DNA of 9,616 bases from Parachlamydiaceae bacterium. GTDB lineage: Bacteria; Chlamydiota; Chlamydiia; Chlamydiales; Parachlamydiaceae. Positions 1-7,750 of this stretch are shown in pieces; positions within the stretch are counted from its first letter, which is position 1, and every line of letters starts with the position of its first letter. The DNA is taken from NCBI GenBank assembly GCA_013815395.1, contig JACDGH010000082.1:1-9616 (forward strand). Reading direction: 5' to 3'. Position numbers and translations under genes: made by a program. The notes below the pieces were generated by a model. It did not search any database and was not told where the DNA came from. It saw only the letters and a list, made by a program, of their open reading frames with translations.

Positions 1-337
1 TTATGAATGTCCCAATGATTTATTGGGACGTAATCTCGATTATTTCTTAGAGGCTAAACGTTCCCCTTCACCATTAATGACTGAGTGGATCTCACCCATC
101 CTTGGGGGTAATTCCGATGAACTGCAGGCCATGATTAGTAAAAATAGCGAGGATCCTTTCCAACCAATTTATGATGACTACCTTAAATGGATGGGAAGGA
201 ATGCAGCAAATGTGGATACCAAAGCTACCATAAAACATTGGCAAGGTAAAGCGCAGGACCTATTTGTAGATCTAAGCACTCACTGGTATCCTAAGTTGCA
301 TAAGGCAGCACGCGGAGCAGAAAATGACATCGTTTAA
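1..337 (+). CDS. recC: RecC (exodeoxyribonuclease V gamma subunit), C-terminal end only
   Basis: This is the 3' end of a gene entering from the left edge; the first whole codon begins at position 2 and the frame is open from there to a TAA at 335-337, giving about 111 residues. The segment ends in an LDYFLEAKRSPSPLMTEWISP-like stretch followed by a YLKWM block and a tryptophan-rich tail. It has no motif that proves the family on its own. The assignment to RecC, the Chi-recognising, catalytically inactive subunit of RecBCD, rests mainly on position: it lies immediately upstream of recB and overlaps it by 14 bp, as expected in a recC-recB-recD operon. The start codon and most domains are outside the window. 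A different upstream partner is possible but unlikely. Confidence 0.68.
   Translation, partial: YECPNDLLGRNLDYFLEAKRSPSPLMTEWISPILGGNSDELQAMISKNSEDPFQPIYDDYLKWMGRNAANVDTKATIKHWQGKAQDLFVDLSTHWYPKLHKAARGAENDIV
314..317 (+). promoter_or_regulatory. Ribosome binding site for recB
   Basis: GGAG lies six bases upstream of the ATG at 324, inside the last codons of recC. It supports the 324 start and implies translational coupling between recC and recB. Confidence 0.6.
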
Positions 338-3300
338 TGTTTTGGATCGAGAGCAATGCGTGCATCGTCATTTGATGCTCGAGGCTTCAGCGGGTACAGG
401 TAAGACATTTGCCATAGAGAATCTTGTGGTGCGCTTATTGCTTGAAACAGCAGGAAGCGCTGAACCTATTGATTTAAATCGCATTTTGGTGGTTACTTTT
501 ACAAAAGCCGCTACGCGTGATCTAAAAGTTAGAATTCGCGATAATTTGGACCGATCCTTATCCCTGATCAAACGATTTCAAAGTGGAGAAGTTATTCAGG
601 AAACGGTTCCAGATTACTTATGCATGTATCAAGAGAATGGCTCTGCGGCTTTAATTAATGCGCAAAGGCGAATTGAGACGGCCCTGTTTGCTTTTGATCA
701 AGCCAAGATTTTTACAATTCATGGATTTTGTTGGCGCATGTTGCAGGCTTTCGCCATAGAAGGTGGGATAAGTTTGAAATCATCTTGTAGCGAAGAGCAG
801 ACACTTTCTAAAACCAGGCTCTTGCGCGTCGTGCGAGATTTTATGCGTACAGAGCTTGTGAAAGAAGTGTATAGTTCACAACAAATCGATCGGGTGCTAA
901 CCCTTTTTGGAGGACAGCCTGATAAACTGCAGTTGGATCTTCTACAAGTGATTTCACGTGGATTAGATATAGCGATTTATCCTTCATACAATGATTATGC
1001 TCAACAATTTTTTAATGCCATGAGGTCATTAGCAGAATGCAACTATTCTTCAGAGAAGATATTGTTCGATTTCATGCTACATGTGCCCGCCTACAAAGGC
1101 ATTTGCAATCGCAGCAAGCAAATACACCCTAATCTATTAGATTCTGTTACCCGCTTTGCAAAGCTATTTGATAAAAATGCTTGGACGACTGATGACTTTG
1201 ATATGTTGATGCGCGAGGGATTGATCTTGCTTGAGATTTTAGCGCCTGAGCAGCTGGCTGCAAAAGGCACACCCCCCTCTCGCGGAAAATTGCATTATCC
1301 AGATTTCTTGATAACGCTTGAGGAAATATTAGCACCCATCATTCATCAAGCACGCGATCCGCACACCATTTTTGCGCGCATGGCTGGCGACTGTCAAAAA
1401 TTGCTCCGTCATTATCAAATTCAGGAAGAACTATTAGGATTCAATGATCTTTTGCAGCAGATGCAACAAGCTATGCAAGCTCCGCTCTTCGGCGAGCATG
1501 TTCGCGCTAGTTTTGATGCTGTCATTGTGGACGAATTTCAAGATACAGATCCTTTGCAATGGGAGATTTTTCGACGTCTTTTTGCTATTTCTGATTGGAA
1601 AGGTTATATGTACTTGGTAGGAGATCCAAAGCAATCGATTTATGCTTTTCGTCAAGCGGATATCTATACTTACTTAGCAGCGGCTAAAGCATTGGAAGAA
1701 GGTGCCGGAGCGACGCTAAATACTAATTTTAGATCACAGCCCCCTCTGGTTGAGGCTTTAAACGTTCTTTTCAACGCGGTGCAAGATCTATTTCCTTTAC
1801 CGCGCGAAAAGCTTCTTTTGCCTTACCGCTTAGTGAAAGCTGGTAAGAAGGAAGAAAAGCGTTTTTCTGATCAAGGACCTTCTCTGCAATTTTTATTAGC
1901 TCAACCTTCTTTAGATAAAAAAAGGAAAATTACTCTACAAGAATATGAGAACTCCTATTTTTTTCCGATGATGGCCAAAGAAATTGTCCAGCTGCATACT
2001 GAGGGTATCGAATTTAATCGCTGCGCAGTACTTGTTGCCGATCGTTTTCAGGCAGAAAGATTGTTGGATTTTTTTCAAGAAGCAGGTGTTCCTGCCATCT
2101 CGCAAAGAGGCAACAATCTGGCCGAATCAATGGCTGTTTATGCCATGCGCGAGCTTCTGCAAGGGATTATGCATTTTCGCCGCGAAAGTATCTTGCGAGT
2201 GGCTTTAGGGGGGCATCTTATCGGTATGACCTATGACGAGATATTAGCGTTGGAGGATCCGAAGCGGCACGAAGATATTTTGCGACAATGCGAACAGCTG
2301 CGCAAAGTATTTCTTGCAGAAGGTTTCTCCATATTTTATCCACAGTTAATGCAAAGTTGCTGGCATGAGGATGGAAAATGCATTCTTCAGCGCCTCCTTG
2401 AACGTCTCGAAGGGGTAGAATTTTATCTTGAATGGCAAGACATTGCAGAATTATTGATACAAGAACAAGCTGAGAATCATCTTTCTGCAGAAGGTTTAAT
2501 TGCTTTCCTCGATGAGTTGGATATCTTAGCAGTCGATGAAGATGAACGGGTCAAGCAATCAGTAGATCACGAGCAAGATGGCGTTGTTGTATTAACTTCC
2601 CACGTCAGCAAAGGTTTAGAATTTGACATTGTATTTTCTTTAGGATTAATCAAGCGCTCTCCTCAGAAGGAAAAACTAATGCCGGTGCACTACGAGAGTC
2701 ACCTTTGTTTAGAAGCAATTGCCAATAAAAAAGATCCCGTCTATAAAAAATATTGTGAAGAACTCGATGCCGAAAAGATGCGGCAACTTTATGTGGCCTT
2801 GACCCGTGCAAAATATCGGTTATATATCCCTGTGGCGATAAGTTGTGGTGGGGAAGAAGTTGAAATAGGATCTGCTTCGCCCATAGAGCTTTTCCTGGCG
2901 CGTTTAGATAATGGTAAGCGTGGGGGCAGTTATCTTAATTATGACGAACTCTATGCGCGTATTCATGCTTATGATGCGAAATTGTTGTATGAATTTGTGG
3001 CAGGCAGTGCAGCTGACATATCCATTATTCCAGTGGAAGAAACCACTGAAAAATTTCGCTATTCAGCACCTCAAACAATTCCTGCGTTGCTAGCGCCGCC
3101 GGAGTTGATCTTAGATGAACCCCCTTTGTTTATGCAGTCGTTCACTTCTCTGGCGCATGGCAAATCGAGACTTGGCAATGAATTAAATGAGGAAATCGTC
3201 TTAGCTCCACATGATTTTAATGCTATAATGAAAAGTGCACATACTTTGCCAGCCGGTAGCGAAACGGGTATCTTATTGCATACTATTTTCGAAAATCTTC

Positions 3301-3833
3301 CCTTCGATGTCGTTAAAAGATTTAATTCACCCAATAAATTGATTCCATGGATTCAACCGCTTATCCAAAAGACACCTTTCGAGTCTTGGCTCGATGTTTT
3401 CGCCGACATTGTTTTTAAGGTATTAAAAACACCTTTAATTGGGTCTGAACCCCTATTTTGTTTAGCAGATGTTAATCCAAAAAAGATGCTGCGTGAATCT
3501 GATTTTCTCTTTGCAAGCCCATCTGCACAGAATTTTGGAAACACCGCTGTTAGTCCAGGATATATTAAAGGTGTTATTGATCTCTTCTTTGAACATGAAG
3601 GTAAATATTATTTATTGGATTGGAAAAGTAATTGGCTGGGACCCTCAGAAAAAGATTATCAACATGAAAAATTGCTTGCAGTTATGGAAGAACAGGATTA
3701 TGGCTTGCAAGCGCAAATTTATGTGGAAGGGTTGCGTAGGTATTTAAAGTTGTTTGATGCGCGTCCTTTTGAAGAATTATTTGGTGGCATTTATTACATC
3801 TTTTTGCGAGGAGTAGGTATTCTCCTATGTTAG
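324..3833 (+). CDS. recB: RecB, helicase-nuclease subunit of RecBCD (exodeoxyribonuclease V beta)
   Basis: The 1169-residue product is close to the length of E. coli RecB (about 1180). It is the 3'-5' SF1A (UvrD-like) motor and the only nuclease of RecBCD, which resects double-strand ends and loads RecA. Visible helicase motifs in order are Walker A EASAGTGKT (20-28), motif Ia around 54-64 (VTFTKAAT), IHGFCWRML (132-140), Walker B DEFQDTDP (403-410), GDPKQSIYAFRQ from 433, NFRS (468-471), HVSKGLEFD (760-768) and LYVALTRAK (822-830). The C-terminal nuclease domain keeps the PD-(D/E)XK set: H986, D1086 in GVIDLFF, D1099 and K1101 in DWKS, and the YGLQAQIY motif (1126-1133). Nothing is truncated. 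It overlaps recC by 14 bp and recD by 7 bp, so the three are probably made from one message. The ATG at 324 puts Walker A about 20 residues from the N-terminus, as usual for RecB. Confidence 0.97.
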   Translation: MTSFNVLDREQCVHRHLMLEASAGTGKTFAIENLVVRLLLETAGSAEPIDLNRILVVTFTKAATRDLKVRIRDNLDRSLSLIKRFQSGEVIQETVPDYLCMYQENGSAALINAQRRIETALFAFDQAKIFTIHGFCWRMLQAFAIEGGISLKSSCSEEQTLSKTRLLRVVRDFMRTELVKEVYSSQQIDRVLTLFGGQPDKLQLDLLQVISRGLDIAIYPSYNDYAQQFFNAMRSLAECNYSSEKILFDFMLHVPAYKGICNRSKQIHPNLLDSVTRFAKLFDKNAWTTDDFDMLMREGLILLEILAPEQLAAKGTPPSRGKLHYPDFLITLEEILAPIIHQARDPHTIFARMAGDCQKLLRHYQIQEELLGFNDLLQQMQQAMQAPLFGEHVRASFDAVIVDEFQDTDPLQWEIFRRLFAISDWKGYMYLVGDPKQSIYAFRQADIYTYLAAAKALEEGAGATLNTNFRSQPPLVEALNVLFNAVQDLFPLPREKLLLPYRLVKAGKKEEKRFSDQGPSLQFLLAQPSLDKKRKITLQEYENSYFFPMMAKEIVQLHTEGIEFNRCAVLVADRFQAERLLDFFQEAGVPAISQRGNNLAESMAVYAMRELLQGIMHFRRESILRVALGGHLIGMTYDEILALEDPKRHEDILRQCEQLRKVFLAEGFSIFYPQLMQSCWHEDGKCILQRLLERLEGVEFYLEWQDIAELLIQEQAENHLSAEGLIAFLDELDILAVDEDERVKQSVDHEQDGVVVLTSHVSKGLEFDIVFSLGLIKRSPQKEKLMPVHYESHLCLEAIANKKDPVYKKYCEELDAEKMRQLYVALTRAKYRLYIPVAISCGGEEVEIGSASPIELFLARLDNGKRGGSYLNYDELYARIHAYDAKLLYEFVAGSAADISIIPVEETTEKFRYSAPQTIPALLAPPELILDEPPLFMQSFTSLAHGKSRLGNELNEEIVLAPHDFNAIMKSAHTLPAGSETGILLHTIFENLPFDVVKRFNSPNKLIPWIQPLIQKTPFESWLDVFADIVFKVLKTPLIGSEPLFCLADVNPKKMLRESDFLFASPSAQNFGNTAVSPGYIKGVIDLFFEHEGKYYLLDWKSNWLGPSEKDYQHEKLLAVMEEQDYGLQAQIYVEGLRRYLKLFDARPFEELFGGIYYIFLRGVGILLC
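3808..3817 (+). promoter_or_regulatory. Ribosome binding site region for recD
   Basis: A purine-rich stretch, GAGGAGTAGG, inside the last codons of recB lies 9-13 bases upstream of the recD ATG at 3827, depending on which AGG pairs with 16S rRNA. It supports the 3827 start, which overlaps the recB stop. Confidence 0.5.
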
Positions 3834-5776
3834 GTCTTGCACAGAAATTATTTTTAGATAAAGCCGCAACAGTCATTTCACCTTGGAAAGAGATAAAGCA
3901 AAATAAGCCCCCTTGGCCTTTGCTGGAAATCATGCTACAAGCAAAATGGTTGGGATATGTTGATCTAGCCTTAGCCCAACGTCTTCTTCAGCCTTGCCCG
4001 CAAACTACCGAAGGTATGGCTGCATTCCTATGCCATCTATCTATGGCTGCACGTCAAGGACACTTGTGTGTCACCATTAATACCGAAAATATATACCCTA
4101 CTGTCGATTCAATTTGGCTGCCACCTGCTGATTATTCTGGAGAACCCTTGCCAGAAGTTTCGCATGCGCTTCATGAATTGTCTCAAATGATTAGAAGGGC
4201 TGCCGAAACTCTTCCTGCCATCTTATTGCATGAAGTTTCCCTTGTAGCAGATAAAGAGGCATTATACAGTCACCCTATTCCCTCTTCTCCTATTTGTAAA
4301 AATGGGCATCGTTATTATTTACAGCGCTTTTGGGTACTTGAAAGTCATTTTCTTAAACATCTTTTGCGAATTTCACAATATACACTTCCCACACTAGCGC
4401 TAGATCAAAGTACAATCCAATCAAAGGTTTCAATACTTTTAGAACACAAGCAGTTGCTAGAAGATCAGGGTTCCGCCGTGATACATGGATGCTTGCACAC
4501 ATTAACCCTAATCACAGGGGGTCCCGGCACAGGAAAAACACATACAGCAGGCGTTCTTTTACGTGTCTTATGGGAGGGTCTAACATCCGAACAGCGCCAA
4601 GGCTGCCGCATCGGATTAGCGGCTCCTACTGGCAAAGCCGCCGCAAACTTGGAAGGAAGCATTTGTCGAGCACTGCAAGGTGTCGAAGGATTTCCTGCGA
4701 CATCCGCCAAAACCTTGCATTCTTTGTTAGGCATAGGTAAAAATCAAAGTCAAGGACCAGCATTAGTGCTTCCTTATGATGTATTGCTTGTCGATGAAAG
4801 TTCTATGATTGATGTGGATATGATGGGAAAACTTCTGGCGGCGGTCAAGCCAGGAAGCAGGTTGATCATGCTTGGCGACCGTTTTCAGCTGCCGCCTGTA
4901 GAAGCGGGCTCGTTATTTGCTGATTTAATAACTCTTTTTCAGAAAAATTCTTTGGATTACCATGTCGTAACTGAATTGAAAGTGTGCTTGCGAGCAGAAT
5001 TGCGCAGCATTGTCGATTTAGCATCTCTTATCAAGAGTGGTCAAGAAAGTGAAGTCCAGGCATTATTTAAAAATTCAACTAAAGATAGCGGTATTGCTTT
5101 TATTCCTTTCGAGCTGGCAGGGTCTAATAAAGAGCAACAGCGTCGGCTGTTAGCCTATGGGAGCGATAAATTTCCATGCATTGATTCACTTGCCCATCCC
5201 TTGGCTATACTTAAGGAATTTGCTCGTTTTAGAATTTTAACGCCTTTGAGAAAAGGGCCTTTTGGGGTGGAAGTTTTGAATGCCCTTTTTTTACAGATGG
5301 CTATAAGAAAAACTCGTCAGCGACAACTAGCTTTCCTTGTAGCCCCCATCATGATTGTGCAGAATGACCATCGCCAGGAATTATTCAATGGTGAGGTGGG
5401 GTTGCTTGTTAGGCCAATTTCATCCTTACCTCGCAATGCTGAGCATTCATCTTCAATGTCTGGCAGTTATGCCTTATTTGCAGCTAGAATGCCGGAAGAA
5501 GCTGGGGGCATTCGCAATATCCCTGCATTGATGCTGCCTAAATACGAATATGCCTATTGCTTATCGGTGCATAAAAGCCAGGGTAGTGAATTCGATCATG
5601 TTTTAATGTTGCTGCCCGAAGGTAGTGAACACTTTGGAAGGGAAGTTCTTTACACGGGGGTCACCCGCGCGCGTAAAGCCTTGGAAATCTGGTCTACGAA
5701 TGAGATACTCAGTCGGACCATAGCCCAAATTTCCCAACGCCACTCAGGTGTGATCGAAAGAGGGATAAATAATTAA
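3827..5776 (+). CDS. recD: RecD, 5'-3' helicase subunit of RecBCD (exodeoxyribonuclease V alpha)
   Basis: The 649-residue product is slightly longer than E. coli RecD (608). RecD is the SF1B motor that moves along the 5'-ended strand while RecB moves on the other. Seen in order: an N-terminal region of about 220 residues without clear motifs, as in RecD subunits that contact RecB/RecC; Walker A GGPGTGKT (231-238); APTGKAA (266-272); Walker B VDESSM (D323, E324); GDRFQLPPVEAGS (from 350); LTPLRKGPFGVE (from 471); PIMIVQND followed by LFNGEVGLL (from about 507); SVHKSQGSEFD (from about 580); and YTGVTRARK (from 609). All ATPase motifs are intact. The helicase IV-like region reads LKVCLRAELRSIVDLA, without the RF pair often seen there in other RecD proteins. 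It starts inside the end of recB and is followed by hemH after a 26-base gap. The long N-terminus and adjacency to recB argue for RecD rather than the stand-alone RecD2. Confidence 0.95.
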   Translation: MLGLAQKLFLDKAATVISPWKEIKQNKPPWPLLEIMLQAKWLGYVDLALAQRLLQPCPQTTEGMAAFLCHLSMAARQGHLCVTINTENIYPTVDSIWLPPADYSGEPLPEVSHALHELSQMIRRAAETLPAILLHEVSLVADKEALYSHPIPSSPICKNGHRYYLQRFWVLESHFLKHLLRISQYTLPTLALDQSTIQSKVSILLEHKQLLEDQGSAVIHGCLHTLTLITGGPGTGKTHTAGVLLRVLWEGLTSEQRQGCRIGLAAPTGKAAANLEGSICRALQGVEGFPATSAKTLHSLLGIGKNQSQGPALVLPYDVLLVDESSMIDVDMMGKLLAAVKPGSRLIMLGDRFQLPPVEAGSLFADLITLFQKNSLDYHVVTELKVCLRAELRSIVDLASLIKSGQESEVQALFKNSTKDSGIAFIPFELAGSNKEQQRRLLAYGSDKFPCIDSLAHPLAILKEFARFRILTPLRKGPFGVEVLNALFLQMAIRKTRQRQLAFLVAPIMIVQNDHRQELFNGEVGLLVRPISSLPRNAEHSSSMSGSYALFAARMPEEAGGIRNIPALMLPKYEYAYCLSVHKSQGSEFDHVLMLLPEGSEHFGREVLYTGVTRARKALEIWSTNEILSRTIAQISQRHSGVIERGINN

Positions 5777-5788
5777 TACATAATATCT

Positions 5789-5794
5789 AAGGAG
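5789..5794 (+). promoter_or_regulatory. Ribosome binding site for hemH
   Basis: AAGGAG, a near-perfect Shine-Dalgarno sequence, sits eight bases upstream of the ATG at 5803 in the 26-base recD-hemH gap. It is the strongest ribosome binding site in the window and fixes the hemH start. The gap is too short for a convincing separate promoter and shows no terminator hairpin, so read-through from the rec genes is likely. Confidence 0.85.
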
Positions 5795-5802
5795 AATAAA
5801 AT

Positions 5803-6861
5803 ATGAGCAAAGGTGGCAAGATCGGGATTCTATTGGTAAATTTGGGGACACCTGATTCTCCTTCCGGGGCGGATGTATTTCGCTATTTAATTGAATTTTT
5901 GACTGATCCCAGAGTGATCGACACTTCTTGGTTGACACGCCAGCTGTTGGTAAGAGGTGCTATTGTGCCTTTTCGCTTTCTTCAGTCAGCGCGCAGCTAT
6001 CAAGCCATTTGGACGCCTCAAGGATCTCCTTTAAAGGTTTATGGATACCGTGTGCGGGAATTGTTGCAAGAAAAGCTTGGTGATGATTATTGCGTGGAGT
6101 TAGCTATGCGCTATCAGAACCCCTCCCTTGAGCAAGGCTTAAATAAACTGATTGAAAACCAAGTTGACCAAATTCTTGTTTTGCCCCTATTCCCTCATTA
6201 TGCCTCTGCCACAACTGGATCAGTGCATCAAAAAATCATGGAAATTGTTTCACGCTATGAAGTTATTCCAGAAATTGCATTTATCTCAGATTATGGCACG
6301 CATCCCAAATTAATCGATGCGTTTAGTGCTGTGGTGGCTGATAGCTTCAATGTCAACGACTACGATCATGTGATCTTTAGTTTTCATGGCCTACCTCAGC
6401 GGCACATTTTAAAAGCCGATAAGCATGGCTGTTGTTTAAAAACATCTGATTGTTGCCAAAAGATGTCGTATAAAAACAAAAATTGTTACTCAGCACAATG
6501 CTATGCCACCGCTAAAGCTTTAGCCGACGCCTGTGGAATAAGCGCAGAAATGCATTCAGTTGCATTTCAATCCCGTTTAGGAAGAGACCCCTGGCTACAA
6601 CCTTATTTTAGTGAGACGATTGAAACGTTGGCTCATCAAGGTAAGAAAAAAATCTTAGTGTTCTGTGCTTCATTTGTATGCGACTGCTTAGAAACCATTC
6701 ATGAAATCGGAGTGGAATATGCTTTGGAATTTAAAAAAGCAGGCGGTGAGCAATTAGACCTTGTGCCTGGTTTGAACGATCATCCCAAGTGGATTGAGGC
6801 TTTAGTTGAAATTGTGAAAGAAAAAACCGTAGGCATTACATGTCCCACATCTTTAGTCTAA
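5803..6861 (+). CDS. hemH: Ferrochelatase (protohaem ferro-lyase) with internal cysteine cluster
   Basis: The 352-residue product inserts Fe2+ into protoporphyrin IX, the last step of protohaem synthesis. Family marks visible are the N-terminal GILLVNLGTPDSP (about 8-20), FLTDPRVID, the signature FSFHGLP with the catalytic histidine at H195, FQSRLGRDPWLQPY, and FVCDCLETIHEIG with the conserved glutamate E297. There is no signal peptide or C-terminal membrane helix, which fits a soluble or peripheral bacterial enzyme. Between the catalytic histidine and the second half lies a segment with C210, C211, C217, C218, C228 and C233. That arrangement matches the class of ferrochelatases, described for Myxococcus, whose [2Fe-2S] cluster is held by four cysteines within a short internal segment; which four would bind here is not known. 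The gene starts 26 bases after recD behind a strong ribosome binding site, and its 3' end overlaps the SET-domain gene by 22 bp. Confidence 0.96.
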   Translation: MSKGGKIGILLVNLGTPDSPSGADVFRYLIEFLTDPRVIDTSWLTRQLLVRGAIVPFRFLQSARSYQAIWTPQGSPLKVYGYRVRELLQEKLGDDYCVELAMRYQNPSLEQGLNKLIENQVDQILVLPLFPHYASATTGSVHQKIMEIVSRYEVIPEIAFISDYGTHPKLIDAFSAVVADSFNVNDYDHVIFSFHGLPQRHILKADKHGCCLKTSDCCQKMSYKNKNCYSAQCYATAKALADACGISAEMHSVAFQSRLGRDPWLQPYFSETIETLAHQGKKKILVFCASFVCDCLETIHEIGVEYALEFKKAGGEQLDLVPGLNDHPKWIEALVEIVKEKTVGITCPTSLV

Positions 6862-7643
6862 CGCCCCTCCATAAAGCCGTGATCGATGATAACCTCAAAG
6901 AAATTCAATTTCTAAAAGGTAAATATCAAGAATGTTGCGATGACTTAGGATTTACGCCTCGGGAACTAGCACAGCTGCTTAATCGCCCGCAATGTCTAGA
7001 GCTTTTGTATCCCCAAAAACCGATCAGCTTTTTAGTTCAACTAAAAGATTCTTCGACTTTAAATACGATGAATGTGGCTGAATTTGAGAATCGCTTTAAT
7101 ATTGAATACGCTCCTTTTCTGACTTTTGAATCTTATGCTTTATTGCGCGAAGTTATTGACCAGTGTCCCTATATCTTGAGAAATTCCTGGATAGCTGCCG
7201 ACAACTTTACTTACACCAAGCAATTTCGCAAACAACTTGATGAAACGGTTCTTGCAAAGGTCAGTATTAGGTGGGTAAGTGATGATGTTGGATATGGATT
7301 ATTTGCTGAGCAAAATATGGTAAAAGGGGATTTCATTGGCGAATATACAGGTGAATTAAGGATGCTTTCCAGGTGGCGTTCTGACCAGAATGGCTATTGT
7401 CTGCACTATCATACAAAGTGGTGGTCGTTAAACTATTATGTGATTGATGCTATGCTTTTAGGGAATTTAATGCGCTTTATCAACCATAGTGATTTTCCCA
7501 ACATACAACCCTTATGTGCCGTTGATCGCGGATTGCAGCGTCAAATTTTTATCGCCAGAAATCCCATTCTCAAAGGCACGCAACTGACCATAAATTACGG
7601 TGCCGATTATTGGACTAAAAGACAAAAAATTACTATGCCGTAG
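6840..7643 (+). CDS. Ankyrin-like plus SET-domain protein, candidate protein lysine methyltransferase
   Basis: The 267-residue product has two parts. Residues about 8-57 look like one and a half to two ankyrin repeats: TPLHKAVIDDNLKEIQFL, then GFTPRELAQLLNRPQCLELL. Residues about 140-260 form a SET domain: GYGLFA (G151-A156), GEYTGE, NGYCLHY, FINHSDFPN (N215, H216, S217) and the closing LTINYG with Y253, the expected catalytic tyrosine. Cysteine-rich pre-SET and post-SET zinc modules are absent, as in small bacterial SET proteins. SET domains transfer methyl groups from SAM to lysines. Chlamydial relatives include NUE (secreted, acts on host histones) and cpnSET (acts on the bacterial histone-like Hc1), so host chromatin or the organism's own nucleoid proteins are both plausible targets. 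No N-terminal signal peptide is visible; a type III signal cannot be judged by eye. The ATG at 6840 lies inside hemH with only a weak AGG before it, and the ankyrin motif starting at residue 8 supports this start. Confidence 0.88.
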   Translation: MSHIFSLTPLHKAVIDDNLKEIQFLKGKYQECCDDLGFTPRELAQLLNRPQCLELLYPQKPISFLVQLKDSSTLNTMNVAEFENRFNIEYAPFLTFESYALLREVIDQCPYILRNSWIAADNFTYTKQFRKQLDETVLAKVSIRWVSDDVGYGLFAEQNMVKGDFIGEYTGELRMLSRWRSDQNGYCLHYHTKWWSLNYYVIDAMLLGNLMRFINHSDFPNIQPLCAVDRGLQRQIFIARNPILKGTQLTINYGADYWTKRQKITMP

Positions 7644-7666
7644 GCTAACTCGCGTTAATGTAATTC

Positions 7667-7700
7667 TTGATTTGAATGATTTCATCAGATAAACTATATA
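7667..7700 (+). promoter_or_regulatory. Possible sigma70-type promoter for the transporter-methyltransferase pair
   Basis: The 107-base gap between the SET gene stop (7643) and the likely transporter start (7751) is the only sizeable non-coding stretch in the window. It offers two overlapping weak pairs, each with a 17-base spacer: TTGATT (7667-7672) with TAAACT (7690-7695), and TTGAAT (7672-7677) with TATATA (7695-7700). Each hexamer matches about four of six consensus bases. The region is AT-rich, so chance matches are expected. No rho-independent terminator is visible in the gap; only a 4-bp stem (TAAC/GTTA) follows the SET gene stop, without a T-run. Confidence 0.3.
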
Positions 7701-7750
7701 ACTTACCTTACGAATTGACGCGAAAATATTATTATTACTACAGGTTTATT

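Noticed and set aside
4465..4734. Open frame of 89 codons on the minus strand inside recD
   Set aside because: It lies opposite the Walker A region of recD, whose protein sequence is strongly constrained. Its translation looks like reverse-strand noise and has no ribosome binding site or neighbour logic.
4489..4740. Open frame of 83 codons on the plus strand, shifted relative to recD
   Set aside because: It is fully inside recD in another frame, its product is arginine/serine rich with no motif, and recD motifs run uninterrupted through it, so it is neither a gene nor a sign of a frameshift.
5777..5802. TA-rich stretch before hemH resembling a -10 box
   Set aside because: AT-rich matches are expected by chance in a 26-base gap and no matching -35 was found at proper spacing; the strong Shine-Dalgarno explains the site better.
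5744..5938. Minus-strand open frame across the recD-hemH junction
   Set aside because: It overlaps both the end of recD and the well conserved start of hemH; no start signal or recognisable protein features.
7652..7722. Imperfect inverted repeat (CGCGTTAATGTAATTC near 7651 and GAATTGACGCG near 7712)
   Set aside because: Pairing needs several unpaired bases, the loop is about 45 bases and there is no T-run, so neither a terminator nor an operator can be supported.
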